A DNA stretch of 64,000 bases, from positions 1 to 64,000 of the forward strand of contig VGDM01000002.1 of assembly GCA_016869715.1 (NCBI GenBank), given 5' to 3'. The stretch is from Alphaproteobacteria bacterium. Lineage in GTDB: Bacteria; Pseudomonadota; Alphaproteobacteria; Acetobacterales; Acetobacteraceae. Within the stretch, counting starts at the first letter, position 1, and the number at the start of each line of letters is the position of its first letter. The position numbers were made by a program, and so were the translations under genes. Below are positions 55,315-63,736 of this stretch, one piece after another. Below the pieces are notes generated by a model. It was given only the letters and a program-made list of their open reading frames with translations, ran no database searches and was not told where the DNA came from.

Positions 55315-57537
55315 ATGCCGGCCCCTTCGCGAAAGCAGTCCCTTTTGCCTGAGACAATTTCTTCAAGCCCCGTCAGGCGCTTGCGGGTGCTGCTGCCGCT
55401 GCCTCTGGCCGATGCCTATGATTACCGGGCGTTTGAGGATGTGCCGCCGCCCGGCAGTTTCGTTGCCGTGCCGCTGGGTGGGCGGCAGGTGATTGGCGTG
55501 GTCTGGGATGAGGCATCCGAGTCGCAGCTGCCGGAGCATCGGCTGCGCCCCATCGCTGCCATGCTGGAAGCGCCACCCATGCCGGAAAAGCTGCGCCGCT
55601 TCGTTGATTGGGTCGCGGCCTATACGCTTTCGCCGCGCGGCGCGGTGCTGCGCATGGCGATGAGCGTGCCTGCCGCTCTGGAAGCGCCGCACCACCGCGC
55701 CGGCTGGTGCCGCGCCGATCCGCTGCCGGAAGCCGCGCGCCTGACACCTGCACGCCAGCGCGTGCTGGCCGCCTTGCCAGCGCATGAGGTGCGCGCGTCG
55801 GATGATTTGGCCCGCGAAGCGGCCGTTGCACACGCCGTGCTGCGCGGCATGGCCGATGCGGGCTTGCTGGTCCCTGGCCTGCTGCCGCCGCTTGAGGATT
55901 TCCGCCCGCCTGATCTTGCCCGCCCCGGCCCCGTGCTGGATCCCGACCAGGCCGAGGCAGCGGCATTGTTGCGTTCGGCTGTGGCACGGGAGGCCTACAG
56001 CACCACGCTGCTTTCCGGCGTGACCGGTTCCGGCAAGACCGAGGTCTATTTCGAAGCCATCGCCGCCGCGCTGCAGGCCGGGCGGCAGGCTTTGGTGCTG
56101 CTGCCGGAAATAGCACTTTCCGCGCAATGGCTGGACCGTTTCCGGGCGCGCTTCAGCACCGACCCGGCGCTGTGGCATTCAGAACTTTCGCCGCGCACCC
56201 GGCGCATCACCTGGCGCGCGGTGGCGGAAGGCCGCGCCCCCGTGCTGGTGGGGGCGCGTTCGGCGCTGTTTCTGCCCTTTCCCGATCTCGGCTTGATCGT
56301 GGTGGATGAGGAACACGAAACCGCCTTCAAGCAGGAAGATGGTGTCATCTATCACGCGCGCGATATGGCGGTGGTGCGGGCGCGCCTGTCTGATGCGGCT
56401 TGTGTGCTCGTAAGTGCGACACCCTCGCTTGAAACGCTGACCAATGCGCGCGCCGGGCGTTACGGTGAATGCCATCTGGCCGCGCGCCATGGCGGCGCGG
56501 TTATGCCGGAAATTGGCCTAATAGACCTCAGGCGCGAAACCCCGCCACGCGGGCGCTTCCTGAGCCCTGCTTTGGTCGCGGCGGTGGGCGAGACCCTCAA
56601 GCGCGGCGAACAGGCCATGCTATTCTTGAACCGGCGCGGCTATGCGCCGCTGACGCTCTGTCGCGCCTGTGGCCATCGGCTGCGCTGCCCTAATTGCACC
56701 GCCTGGCTGGTAGAACACCGAGCCGCGCGACGGCTGCAATGCCACCATTGCGGCCATGTGGAAGCGCCGCCAAGCCATTGCCCAAGCTGTGCCGCGCCGC
56801 ATAGCACGGTGCCGATTGGTCCCGGCGTGGAGCGCGTTTTGGAAGAAGCTGCAACGCTATTCCCGGAGGCGCGGCGCCTGGTAATGGCATCCGACACGCT
56901 GCCCGGCCCGGCAGCAGCGGCGGCTGCGGCAGAGGCGATTGAAAAGCGCGAGGTGGATCTGATCATTGGCACGCAGATTGTCGCCAAGGGCTGGCATTTT
57001 CCCTATCTCACGCTGGTTGGCGTGGTAGATGCTGATCTTGGTCTCGCCGGGGGCGATTTGCGCGCGGCGGAGCGCACCGTGCAGCTTCTCCATCAGGTGG
57101 CGGGCCGTGCCGGGCGGGCGGAACATCCGGGGCGCGTTTTGCTGCAAAGCTTCTCGCCGGATCATCCGGTGATGCAGGCTTTGGTTTCCGGCGAATATGA
57201 AGCCTTCATGGCCGCCGAGGCCGAGGCGCGGCGGCCTGGCTCCTGGCCGCCCTTTGGCCGCCTGGCGGCCTTGATCGTAAGTTCCCCCGATGAAAAGGCA
57301 GCAGATCGCGTCGCGCGGGATTTGGGTCGCGCCGCACCGGCAGGGCAGTGGGTGGAGGTGCTGGGGCCCGCGCCCGCGCCGCTTGCCTTATTGCGGGGGC
57401 GACATCGGCGTCGGCTATTGCTCAAGGCGCGGCGCGACATTGGCGTGCAGCGGCTTTTAGACGAATGGCTGGCGAAGGTGGATGTGCCCGGCAATGTGCG
57501 GGTACAGGTGGATGTGGATCCGGTGGGGTTTTTGTAA
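55315..57537 (+). CDS. priA: Primosomal protein N' (replication restart helicase PriA)
   Basis: The 740-residue helicase starts [10 protein letters not shown]. It has an N-terminal 3'-binding domain ([15 protein letters not shown]), Walker [17 protein letters not shown] about residue 237, the DEEH box ([14 protein letters not shown]), and a zinc-binding region [19 protein letters not shown] and CPSC. The helicase C domain includes [17 protein letters not shown] and [16 protein letters not shown]. It restarts stalled forks and reloads DnaB. Confidence 0.97.
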   Translation: MPAPSRKQSLLPETISSSPVRRLRVLLPLPLADAYDYRAFEDVPPPGSFVAVPLGGRQVIGVVWDEASESQLPEHRLRPIAAMLEAPPMPEKLRRFVDWVAAYTLSPRGAVLRMAMSVPAALEAPHHRAGWCRADPLPEAARLTPARQRVLAALPAHEVRASDDLAREAAVAHAVLRGMADAGLLVPGLLPPLEDFRPPDLARPGPVLDPDQAEAAALLRSAVAREAYSTTLLSGVTGSGKTEVYFEAIAAALQAGRQALVLLPEIALSAQWLDRFRARFSTDPALWHSELSPRTRRITWRAVAEGRAPVLVGARSALFLPFPDLGLIVVDEEHETAFKQEDGVIYHARDMAVVRARLSDAACVLVSATPSLETLTNARAGRYGECHLAARHGGAVMPEIGLIDLRRETPPRGRFLSPALVAAVGETLKRGEQAMLFLNRRGYAPLTLCRACGHRLRCPNCTAWLVEHRAARRLQCHHCGHVEAPPSHCPSCAAPHSTVPIGPGVERVLEEAATLFPEARRLVMASDTLPGPAAAAAAAEAIEKREVDLIIGTQIVAKGWHFPYLTLVGVVDADLGLAGGDLRAAERTVQLLHQVAGRAGRAEHPGRVLLQSFSPDHPVMQALVSGEYEAFMAAEAEARRPGSWPPFGRLAALIVSSPDEKAADRVARDLGRAAPAGQWVEVLGPAPAPLALLRGRHRRRLLLKARRDIGVQRLLDEWLAKVDVPGNVRVQVDVDPVGFL

Positions 57538-57544
57538 TTCGAGG

Positions 57545-57559
57545 GGGGCGTTATGCCCC
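57545..57559. terminator. Short GC hairpin between priA and dksA
   Basis: GGGGC (57545-57549) pairs with GCCCC (57555-57559) around GTTAT in the 27-base gap between the convergent priA and dksA stops. A short T-containing stretch follows on the plus side. It may end both transcripts; the stem is only five base pairs and weak. Confidence 0.35.
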
Positions 57560-57564
57560 AGCCT

Positions 57565-57981
57565 TTAATCGTCCCGATGCACCCGCTCCATGCGTTCATG
57601 GCGTTCCTGCGCCTCGATCGTCATGGTGGCGATGGGCCGCGCTTCCAGCCGGCGAAGCGAAATCGGCTCCCCGCTTTCTTCGCAATAGCCATAGGTGCCG
57701 TATTCAATCCGGTCCAAGGCCTGGTCAATCTTGTTGATCAGCTTCCGTGCTCGGTCCCTAGTGCGCAACTCAAGCGCGCGGTCGGTTTCGACAGACGCGC
57801 GATCCGCGATGTCAGCCTCCGCTATGCCACCTTCCGAAAGGGAGGAGAGTGTCTCACCGGCTTCGCGCACCAAATCCTGGCGCCATCTCAAAAGTTTTTG
57901 TCTGAAATACGCAACTTGCAGCGCATTCATGAACCCCTCGGCATCCGAGGGACGGTAATCGGGCGGCAATGTGACTAACAT
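57565..57981 (-). CDS. dksA: DksA-type RNA polymerase-binding protein
   Basis: The 138-residue protein starts MLVTLPPDYRPSDAEGFMN; an upstream ATG-like start at 58047 would add 22 residues. Family blocks are YFRQKLLRWRQDLVREA, DIADRASVETDRALELRTRDR with the coiled-coil tip acidic residues, and the C-terminal IEYGTYGYCEESGEPISLRRLEARPIATMTIEAQERHERMERVHRDD-type region (residue order as in alpha DksA). Only one Cys remains of the zinc finger, normal for alphaproteobacteria. It modulates transcription with ppGpp. Its position beside fliX-flgI is characteristic. Confidence 0.94.
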   Translation of the reverse strand: MLVTLPPDYRPSDAEGFMNALQVAYFRQKLLRWRQDLVREAGETLSSLSEGGIAEADIADRASVETDRALELRTRDRARKLINKIDQALDRIEYGTYGYCEESGEPISLRRLEARPIATMTIEAQERHERMERVHRDD

Positions 57982-58070
57982 ATTATTTTCTTCCTCCGCC
58001 TTGCACTTGCCCCAAGTTGGTGCCTTGCTGAAACCTGCCTCGGGCACTTAAAAAAGCTTCTACACCGTGT

Positions 58071-58102
58071 TGTCACAGGGCGCCAAGGGGCGAAGTGTGA
58101 CA
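58071..58102. promoter_or_regulatory. Inverted repeat upstream of dksA
   Basis: TGTCACA (58071-58077) and TGTGACA (58096-58102) form a perfect 7-base inverted repeat separated by 18 bases. It lies about 90 bases upstream of the dksA start and just after the fliX stop. It could be an operator for dksA, but no binding factor is identifiable and no core promoter was recognised. Confidence 0.35.
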
Positions 58103-58123
58103 AATGCCTGAAAAAAGTCGATT

Positions 58124-58513
58124 TCAGCTTTCAATGCCGCGCCGGGCCAATCCCAACCTGGCCCTCAGTGCGATGGCCTCAACCGCCTCAGCCAGGCCCG
58201 GATCGGCGGGCTTTATGCCCTCGGTCAGCCGGGCCAATTCCTGCGATCGGGCGGGACCGGCGCGGACTTCCAGCGATTACAATTGCAGTGCATTCAATTC
58301 GCGCAGCATATCCTCTCCGCGGTGAAAGGCGCGGGCATTCCGCTCCTCGGCCGGGGCCGATTCTTGAACGGCCAGAAGCCCAAGGGCGGTTGCCGCCGAA
58401 ACGCAGGTACTGGCATTGGCTCCGCGCGATTCTTCGGCCCCGCCCCCCACACGAAAGCCGCCCGAGGTGCCACGCGTTGACCGCGTCCCCGGCGCATTGG
58501 CGCCGCCCGTCAC
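58124..58513 (-). pseudogene. fliX: Flagellar assembly regulator FliX, interrupted by TAA
   Basis: One frame from GTG 58513 reads TRGTSGGFRVGGG, then VSAATALGLLAVQESAP and RRGEDMLRELNALQL-type text, hits TAA at 58277-58279, and continues open as SLEVRAGPARSQEL to AIALRARLGLARRGIES. This matches FliX, the partner of FlbD in alphaproteobacterial flagellar checkpoint control, which ends in a LRARVELA-like helix. An AAGGAGG site (58536-58542) lies before an ATA codon at 58531 that a single change would make ATG. Divergent from flgI, as in Caulobacter. Confidence 0.75.
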
Positions 58514-58554
58514 GCCCCGAATAACGACTATCTGACCTCCTTCTCCCGCCCTGT

Positions 58555-58622
58555 CCCGGCAGGCTCAGCCGGGACCCGGCAGGTTTTGCCGCGGCGACTC
58601 GGCGAAGACGCCGCGAAAACCT
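58555..58622. promoter_or_regulatory. Paired inverted repeats upstream of the flgI sigma-54 promoter
   Basis: The first palindrome is CCCGGC (58555-58560) and GCCGGG (58568-58573). The second is long: AGGTTTT-GC-CGCGGCG (58581-58596) with CGCCGCG-AAAACCT (58609-58622), perfectly paired apart from a two-base bulge. CCCGGCAGG is also repeated directly. They lie just upstream of the -24 element, where an enhancer-binding activator such as FlbD would be expected. On RNA they could also form hairpins. Confidence 0.55.
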
Positions 58623-58636
58623 GGCACGGGCCTTGC
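58622..58636 (+). promoter_or_regulatory. Sigma-54 (RpoN) promoter of the flgI operon
   Basis: TGGCACG, four bases, then TTGC is an exact match to the -24/-12 consensus, with the key GG and GC dinucleotides correctly spaced. It is oriented toward flgI; transcription would start near 58648, about 40 bases before the likely flgI start. Sigma-54 control of middle/late flagellar genes with FlbD and FliX is established in Caulobacter. Confidence 0.85.
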
Positions 58637-58745
58637 CCTAAAACCAGTAGACCGCCGCCCGCGATCGGGGCGGATACCGAAGACAGAATTTGACTCGTGT
58701 AGCGCAAGCGCTCGCAAAAATCCTTACCGCCATGGTTTTGGCGGC

Positions 58746-59810
58746 GTGTTTTTTGCGCCGCCCGCCGCAGCCCAAATCGGCATCAAGGATATAGTGGATA
58801 TGGAGGGTGTGCGCTACAACCAATTGGTCGGTTACGGCTTGGTCATTGGCCTGAATGGCACCGGGGATCGCCTGAGAAGCGCGGTCTTTACCCGCCAATC
58901 CCTGGTCGGAATGTTGGAACGCCTCGGCCTCAATACGCGCGATTTCGAACGCCAATTGGATACCAAGAATATCGCCGCCGTGGTGGTGACGGCGAATTTG
59001 CCCGCCTTCGCCAAGCCCGGCAGCCGGATTGATGTGGGGGTTTCTGCTCTGGGTGATGGGACAAACCTGACCGGTGGCACCTTGTTGGTGACCCCTTTGC
59101 CTGGCGCTGATGGTGCGGTTTACACTGTTGCGCCGGGCGCCTTGGCAACTGGCGCGATTGCGGCGCGTGGTGATACTGATTCCGTCATGTGCGGTATACC
59201 GACCGCCGGGCGTGTTTCCAATGGCGCGATTGTGGAACGCGAGGTGTCCTTCACGCTGGCCAATCGGGACCGCGTGCGGCTTTCGCTGCGCAATCCTGAT
59301 TTGACCACAGCGCGGCGCATCGCCACCGCCATCAATAATTCGGCGCGGTGGAAAGTCGTGACCGCAACCGATCCGCGCACCGTCTCCGTTGTACTCAATG
59401 GCCGCGATCCGGTATCGTTTCTGACACATATCGAAAGACTGCGGATTGAACCCGACCAGATCGCCCGCGTGGTGATTGATGAAGCGACGGGGACGATTGT
59501 GATGGGCGATGCGGTGCGGGTTTCCACCGTGGCCATTGCGCAGAGCAATTTAACCAGTCCTGCAACCGAAACCCCGCCTTTAAGCCAGCCCAATGCCTTT
59601 GCGCAAGGGAAGACCCAGGTCGTACCGCGCACCGGCATTGAAATTGAAGACCAATCAGATCGCCGGCCAGGCATTCTAACGCAAAATGTTACGCTACAGG
59701 AATTGGTACGTAGTCTGAACAGCCTGGGTGTTGGTCCGCACGAGCTGATTTCCATCCTGCAAGCCATCAAGGCCGCCGGCGCCTTCCAGGCTGATCTGAA
59801 GCTTCGTTGA
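58746..59810 (+). CDS. flgI: Flagellar P-ring protein FlgI, with a frameshift in the signal peptide
   Basis: The mature protein from AQIGIKDIVDMEGVRYN is complete (about 344 residues): LVGYGLVIGLNGTGDRLRSA, TRQSLVGMLERLG, IAAVVVTANLPAFAKPGSRI, DVGVSALGD, GAIVEREV and a C-terminal QNVTLQELVRSLNSLGVGP. It would form the P ring around the flagellar rod in the periplasm. The signal peptide reads in another frame from TTG 58690 (MTRVAQALAKILTAMVLAA) and joins this frame only if the six-T run at 58749-58754 had seven Ts. The only start in the present frame is GTG 58746, which leaves no usable signal peptide. Confidence 0.85.
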   Translation: MFFAPPAAAQIGIKDIVDMEGVRYNQLVGYGLVIGLNGTGDRLRSAVFTRQSLVGMLERLGLNTRDFERQLDTKNIAAVVVTANLPAFAKPGSRIDVGVSALGDGTNLTGGTLLVTPLPGADGAVYTVAPGALATGAIAARGDTDSVMCGIPTAGRVSNGAIVEREVSFTLANRDRVRLSLRNPDLTTARRIATAINNSARWKVVTATDPRTVSVVLNGRDPVSFLTHIERLRIEPDQIARVVIDEATGTIVMGDAVRVSTVAIAQSNLTSPATETPPLSQPNAFAQGKTQVVPRTGIEIEDQSDRRPGILTQNVTLQELVRSLNSLGVGPHELISILQAIKAAGAFQADLKLR

Positions 59811-60160
59811 TGATGGATGCCACCAATCTTGTCGCCCCGCAGAAGCGCGCTGTGCGCCCGCCTAAGGCAGGCGGCTTGTCTGAAGCTGCCATGCGCAAAT
59901 CCGCAAAGGATTTCGAAGCCTAGGCTTTGGGATTTTTGCTGCAACCGATCTTCGCCACCGTGGACATGTCCAAATCCTCCTTCGGAGGCGGCGCGGCCGA
60001 GGCGCAATGGCGCCCGATGCTGGTTGAGGCCTTCGCGGCATCGGCCGTGCGGGCCGGCGGTGTTGGCATTGCCGATTCTGTCTATCGCGACTTGCTCCGC
60101 CAAAACGGAGCTCTGAAGCCCAATATGGGAGAGGCCCAACCATGTTGGATGCGTTGTTGA
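59810..60160 (+). pseudogene. flgJ: Flagellar rod-binding protein FlgJ (N-terminal type), interrupted by TAG
   Basis: The start codon shares a base with the flgI stop. The frame reads MMDATNLVAPQKRAV, then KSAKDFEA, TAG at 59921-59923, then ALGFLLQPIFATVDMSKSSF and AAEAQWRPMLVEAFAASAV. The KDFEA-x-ALG motif is the rod-binding signature; the interrupted position is Gln in my memory of relatives, so CAG to TAG explains it. Like other alphaproteobacterial FlgJ it lacks the peptidoglycan hydrolase domain. Its end overlaps the flgN-like gene. Confidence 0.78.
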
Positions 60161-60477
60161 TCGCTGGCAAAAGGCTGGCTGATGCCCTGCGTGCGGAAAA
60201 TGAAGCGCTGGCGAAGCTTGATCTTTCGCGCGCTGCCAAGCTTGCGGAGCGCAAGATCGCGGCGACCGATGCCTTCGCCCAGGCCTATGCCGCACAGGCC
60301 AAGCACGGTGCCCGCCCTGATGGCGCGATGCGTGAAGAAGCACAGATGCTGACCCATCAATTGGAAGATTTGGGAAGCGAGAAGCGTAAGCTGCTGGAAC
60401 GGGCGATTTCGCTGCAGTCACGCGTGATTGAAACCATCGCGACAGCCGCGCTGCCGCGCGTGGCCAATCCTGGCTAG
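60142..60477 (+). CDS. Probable FlgN-like flagellar export chaperone
   Basis: The 111-residue protein is nearly all helical and starts MLDALLIAGKRLADALRAEN. It is preceded by GGAGAGG and overlaps the flgJ frame by 19 bases. Small helical proteins directly after flgJ in alphaproteobacteria are commonly FlgN-type chaperones for hook-associated proteins FlgK and FlgL. Similarity is weak by eye; the assignment rests mainly on position, size and helical content. It is intact, unlike flgJ and fliX. Confidence 0.6.
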   Translation: MLDALLIAGKRLADALRAENEALAKLDLSRAAKLAERKIAATDAFAQAYAAQAKHGARPDGAMREEAQMLTHQLEDLGSEKRKLLERAISLQSRVIETIATAALPRVANPG

Positions 60478-60551
60478 GGGCCGCGGGGCTATCAGACCCC
60501 GCCGCGCCAGACGCCGGCCTTGGCGGTCGCGGTGGGCGCCAAAAAAAGCTA

Positions 60552-60574
60552 CGCCCGGCAATTGCTGCCGGGCG
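60552..60574. terminator. Bidirectional intrinsic terminator between the flagellar genes and ridA-like gene
   Basis: CGCCCGGCA (60552-60560) pairs perfectly with TGCCGGGCG (60566-60574) around ATTGC. Reading the minus strand, the stem is followed by TAGC and then seven Ts (60541-60547 complement), a good terminator for the ridA-like gene. On the plus strand it is followed by CTTGCTTTAT, a weaker terminator for the flagellar operon. Confidence 0.8.
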
Positions 60575-60628
60575 CTTGCTTTATGACAAGGCTCGGCGTT
60601 GCGCGCCGGCGCCTTTCTGCTTGCCGCT

Positions 60629-60979
60629 TCAGCGGCAGGCCGTGACCATGATTTCTACCAAATGGCGCGGATCGGCCATATTGGCTTCGACGCAAGCGCG
60701 CGCCGGGGCGCCGCCGGCTGGCAGCCAGGCGGTCCAAAGTTCATTCATCGCGCCGCGATCACGAATATCTTTCAGCCAAATCTGGGCTGAGAGCATGCGT
60801 GTCTTGTCGGTGCCATTGGCTTCCAGCGCGGCATCAATCTTGGCTAGCACTTCCGCCGTTTGGCCCTTGATGTCCTTGGATAGGTCATCGGCGGTGAGGC
60901 CCGCGAGAAACACGAAATTATGATATTCGACTGAGGAAGAAAGGATCTGGTTTGATCCCTGACGATTGATTTTGCTCAT
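60629..60979 (-). CDS. RidA family protein (reactive enamine/imine deaminase-like)
   Basis: The 116-residue protein starts MSKINRQGSNQILSSSVEYH. The Rid fold is clear from NFVFLAGLTADD, TAEVLAKIDAALEANGTDK and the conserved Arg in PARACVEANM, which binds the substrate carboxylate. RidA hydrolyses 2-aminoacrylate and similar enamines released by PLP enzymes. Sequence detail (VEYHNFVFL, ADDLSKD) places it in a Rid subfamily distinct from archetypal RidA, so its substrate is uncertain. Confidence 0.9.
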   Translation of the reverse strand: MSKINRQGSNQILSSSVEYHNFVFLAGLTADDLSKDIKGQTAEVLAKIDAALEANGTDKTRMLSAQIWLKDIRDRGAMNELWTAWLPAGGAPARACVEANMADPRHLVEIMVTACR

Positions 60980-61131
60980 TTCCGGCCTTTCAGAAGGGTT
61001 GGACAGCGCCAGGCGCTGGAGCGATTACTAGAACACAATGCGTTTGGTGCGAAATGGCCCCTTAGCGGTGCTTCCAGCTCATTCATCTTCGCCCATTTAG
61101 CCGCATCAATCAGAACGGGATCGGCTGGTCT

Positions 61132-61225
61132 TGAGAGCGTGTTGCGTTCACATATGTTCACACAACCCGCTCTACGTGTTGTTTTGCGAGCATCCTCACG
61201 CGTTCAGATGTTCCATCTGAACGCG
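61132..61225 (-). repeat. ~95-nt two-hairpin repeat, copy B (inverted relative to copy A)
   Basis: The element is the reverse complement of 23951-24050 with about 80% matching bases. One stem is bounded by AGAGCG (61134-61139) and CGCTCT (61168-61173). The other is CGCGTTCAGATG (61199-61210) with CATCTGAACGCG (61214-61225), a perfect 12-bp stem with a 3-base loop. Compared with copy A the outer bases of this stem change from A-T to G-C together. It lies in the 253-base gap between the ridA-like start and the transglycosylase stop; the rest of that gap shows nothing recognisable. Confidence 0.8.
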
Positions 61226-61232
61226 ATATATT

Positions 61233-63062
61233 CTAGCGCTGGCGGGCGGGCAGGGAAGGTGCTTCGCCCAGCATAGCAATGACTTCCTGGGTCGACATGA
61301 AGCGCGGGAATTCGCCCTGCACCAATTGGTCAAGGCTTGGCGCGGGCAAGCCAAGCCGAGAGGCATAAATCCAGGAATAGGCCAGCACGCGTTGCACATG
61401 GCTGCGGGTTTCATCAAACGGAATCGCTTCGATAAACAGCAGCGCATCGCCGCGATGCCGCACAGCCGGCAGCCATTTCGCGAGATTGCCTGGCCCGGCA
61501 TTATAGGCAGCCAGTAGGCGGATCAGGTCACCGCCCACGGCTTCACTCCGCGCCAGATAATGCAGATAACGCTGCCCCAATTCCAAGGACAGGCCAGGAT
61601 TATGCAAGCGCTGCGCGCCATCGCCCGCGAAGGATGGGTCATTGGCAAGATAGGCGGCGGTGGTTGGCATCACTTGCAGGATCCCGCGCGCCCCGGCCGG
61701 CGATACCGCCGCCGAGTCAAAATTCGATTCCTGACGCGCCAGGGCATAGAGCAAGGCGGGTTCCACACGAAAACCCTGGGCAGGTGTCAAACGCGGTAGA
61801 GGAAAGCGCGCCAAATCGCGTGGGCGGCGATCGGCGGCTTGCGCCAATTCAGCGAGCTGCGCCGAAAGATGCGTGAGACCCGCCTGGGAAGCGACTGCCA
61901 GCATGGACCGCAATAGCGGCAGATTGCTGCGCGCCAAGGGCCATAGGGCGCGCAATTCCGCCTCTGCCCGCGCGGTCTGGCCGATTTGCAGCAAAGCGAG
62001 CGCCCGCCAGCCGCCGGCGGTTTCCATCAGCGCCGCCATACCTTCCCCGCCACCCGCTTCCGCGTGCCAGGCGAAGCCGGGGGTCAGGCCAAGGGCGCGG
62101 CGGGCCATTAGCCCGTAAAAGGTGCGCGGTTCCTGCGCCGCCTGCAAAAGCCAGGGCACATGCATCCCAGGATGGCGGGCGCGAATGGCGGCGCGGCTCG
62201 CCCAATAGGCAGCAGCGGCGCGATTGGCCGGCGATGCCGCAGGGGCACGGGCCGCGACTTCAAGATAAGGCAGCGCCACATCGAAATGCCCAAGCCCCCA
62301 GGCGGCTAGCCCGGCAGTAAAGGCCGCCCGCCCCGTGGGCTCGACGCGGCTGCGTGTCGCTTCCGAGGCAAGTTCGAAGGCGCGTTCATCTTGCCCGCGC
62401 CGGAACAGGATCAGGGCGAAATCAGCCCGGAGCGCGGCGGCGTAAGGCGGGGTCATGCCGCGGCTCGCTTCCATTTGCCGAAGGGCGGCCTCAAGATTGC
62501 CATCGCGCACCAGATCGCGCAGCGCGCGGTCCAGCGCGGGGTTGCGCACAAAACCCTGTTCTGGGGCTTCGCGTTCTTCCGGAGCCATCCCGGCGTCTTC
62601 GGACAGGCTGTCCAGGGAAGGGGCGGTGGGAAGGGCAGTGCCGCGCGGCGCGATTCGGCGGAGAAGGGCGTGGATCGCCGGCGCATCGGGGTGGTCAGCA
62701 AAGCGCTCCAGCCAATCGCGCAAGGCGTCCTGAGCCGGCTTTGGCGCGGCCGGGTTCAGCCAGCGATCGGCGAGGATATGGCCTTCAAGCCGGCGGTCCG
62801 AAAGCTGCGCTGTCGCGCGTTCCGCCGCAGCTGAATCCTTTGAGGCTTGCAAAGCAAATACGCCTCGCAGCCCAGCTGCATCGGTGGCCGATAAAGGCAG
62901 GCTTACGCTGGCCGAAGCTCGCAATGCGGGCGTGGGCAAGGCTGCGGTCTGAGTCGCCCTTTGCGCCACGGCCGGAACGAAGGTTCCGAACCACAAGGGC
63001 GCCAGCACCAGCGCCATCAAATGCAGGGTGCCGCTTCGGGCCATGGGGGGGATCGCGCGCAT
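61233..63062 (-). CDS. Soluble lytic murein transglycosylase (Slt-like)
   Basis: The 609-residue protein has a signal peptide (MARSGTLHLMALVLAPLWFG, or start MRAIPP at 63062), a long helical repeat U-domain and a C-terminal lysozyme-like domain. The catalytic Glu is in ALARQESNFDSAAVSP; GARGILQVMPTTAAYLA and RLLAAYNAGPGNLAKWLP complete the goose-lysozyme fold. It cleaves glycan strands to 1,6-anhydro products in the periplasm, for wall turnover or space for envelope machines. Minus strand; its stop lies eight bases from a repeat. Confidence 0.93.
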   Translation of the reverse strand: MRAIPPMARSGTLHLMALVLAPLWFGTFVPAVAQRATQTAALPTPALRASASVSLPLSATDAAGLRGVFALQASKDSAAAERATAQLSDRRLEGHILADRWLNPAAPKPAQDALRDWLERFADHPDAPAIHALLRRIAPRGTALPTAPSLDSLSEDAGMAPEEREAPEQGFVRNPALDRALRDLVRDGNLEAALRQMEASRGMTPPYAAALRADFALILFRRGQDERAFELASEATRSRVEPTGRAAFTAGLAAWGLGHFDVALPYLEVAARAPAASPANRAAAAYWASRAAIRARHPGMHVPWLLQAAQEPRTFYGLMARRALGLTPGFAWHAEAGGGEGMAALMETAGGWRALALLQIGQTARAEAELRALWPLARSNLPLLRSMLAVASQAGLTHLSAQLAELAQAADRRPRDLARFPLPRLTPAQGFRVEPALLYALARQESNFDSAAVSPAGARGILQVMPTTAAYLANDPSFAGDGAQRLHNPGLSLELGQRYLHYLARSEAVGGDLIRLLAAYNAGPGNLAKWLPAVRHRGDALLFIEAIPFDETRSHVQRVLAYSWIYASRLGLPAPSLDQLVQGEFPRFMSTQEVIAMLGEAPSLPARQR

Positions 63063-63197
63063 GGCTACGCGCTTTTAGACGGGAAATGGTTAAAAATTCA
63101 ATTACGGGGCGAGTTCCGGGCCGAAACCAAGCGCGCCTCCCCAGGTGACAGGTGCCAGATGGGGGGGTAAATCATCCCCACCAGCAAGGAGACATCC

Positions 63198-63680
63198 ATG
63201 ACGATCAAGGTTGGCGACAGCATCCCCGCAATGAAGGTCATGCAGGGCACCCCAGATGGCCCAAAGGAGCTTGATACGGCGGAATTCTTTAAGGGCCGCA
63301 CGGTGGTCCTGTTCGGCGTGCCGGGCGCCTTCACGCCGACCTGCTCGGCCAAGCATTTGCCGAGTTTCGTGGAACAAGCCGCGGCGCTGAAGGCCAAGGG
63401 CGTGCATACCATCGCCTGCATGGCGGTGAATGACGCCTTTGTGATGGGCGCCTGGGCCAAGGATCAGGGCATTACGGATCAGGTGACGATGATTGCCGAT
63501 GGCTCGGCCGCCTTTACCAAGGTGATGGGCCTGGAATTCGACCTGACGGCGCGCGGCCTTGGCATGCGCTGCCAGCGCTTTGCCCTGGTGGCGAAGGACG
63601 GCAAGGTGACGCATGTGGCTGTCGAAGCCCCGGGCGCCTTTGAAGTGAGCAAGGCCGAAGCGGTTTTGGCCGCGCTTTGA
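63198..63680 (+). CDS. Peroxiredoxin (Prx5/AhpE-like, redoxin family)
   Basis: The 160-residue protein is preceded by AAGGAG. The peroxidatic Cys49 is in VPGAFTPTCS, the Prx5 signature; further Cys residues at 74 (IACMAV) and about 127 (MRCQRF) could resolve. It starts MTIKVGDSIPAMKVMQGTP. It reduces hydrogen peroxide and alkyl peroxides with glutathione or thioredoxin. A GST gene follows 56 bases later on the same strand. Confidence 0.94.
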   Translation: MTIKVGDSIPAMKVMQGTPDGPKELDTAEFFKGRTVVLFGVPGAFTPTCSAKHLPSFVEQAAALKAKGVHTIACMAVNDAFVMGAWAKDQGITDQVTMIADGSAAFTKVMGLEFDLTARGLGMRCQRFALVAKDGKVTHVAVEAPGAFEVSKAEAVLAAL

Positions 63681-63736
63681 TCTGAATGCCCGACGCGCCC
63701 TGAGTGGGGCGGCTCGGCTGCCCCTTAAGGATTGCC

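Noticed and set aside
60976-61161. Minus-strand open frame of 61 codons upstream of the ridA-like gene
   Set aside because: No ribosome-binding site or family resemblance, and it runs into the repeat element; treated as chance.
63170-63182. G-rich/CCCC hairpin before the peroxiredoxin gene as a riboswitch or terminator
   Set aside because: The stem is only about five pairs with no T run and overlaps the leader of an ordinary gene.
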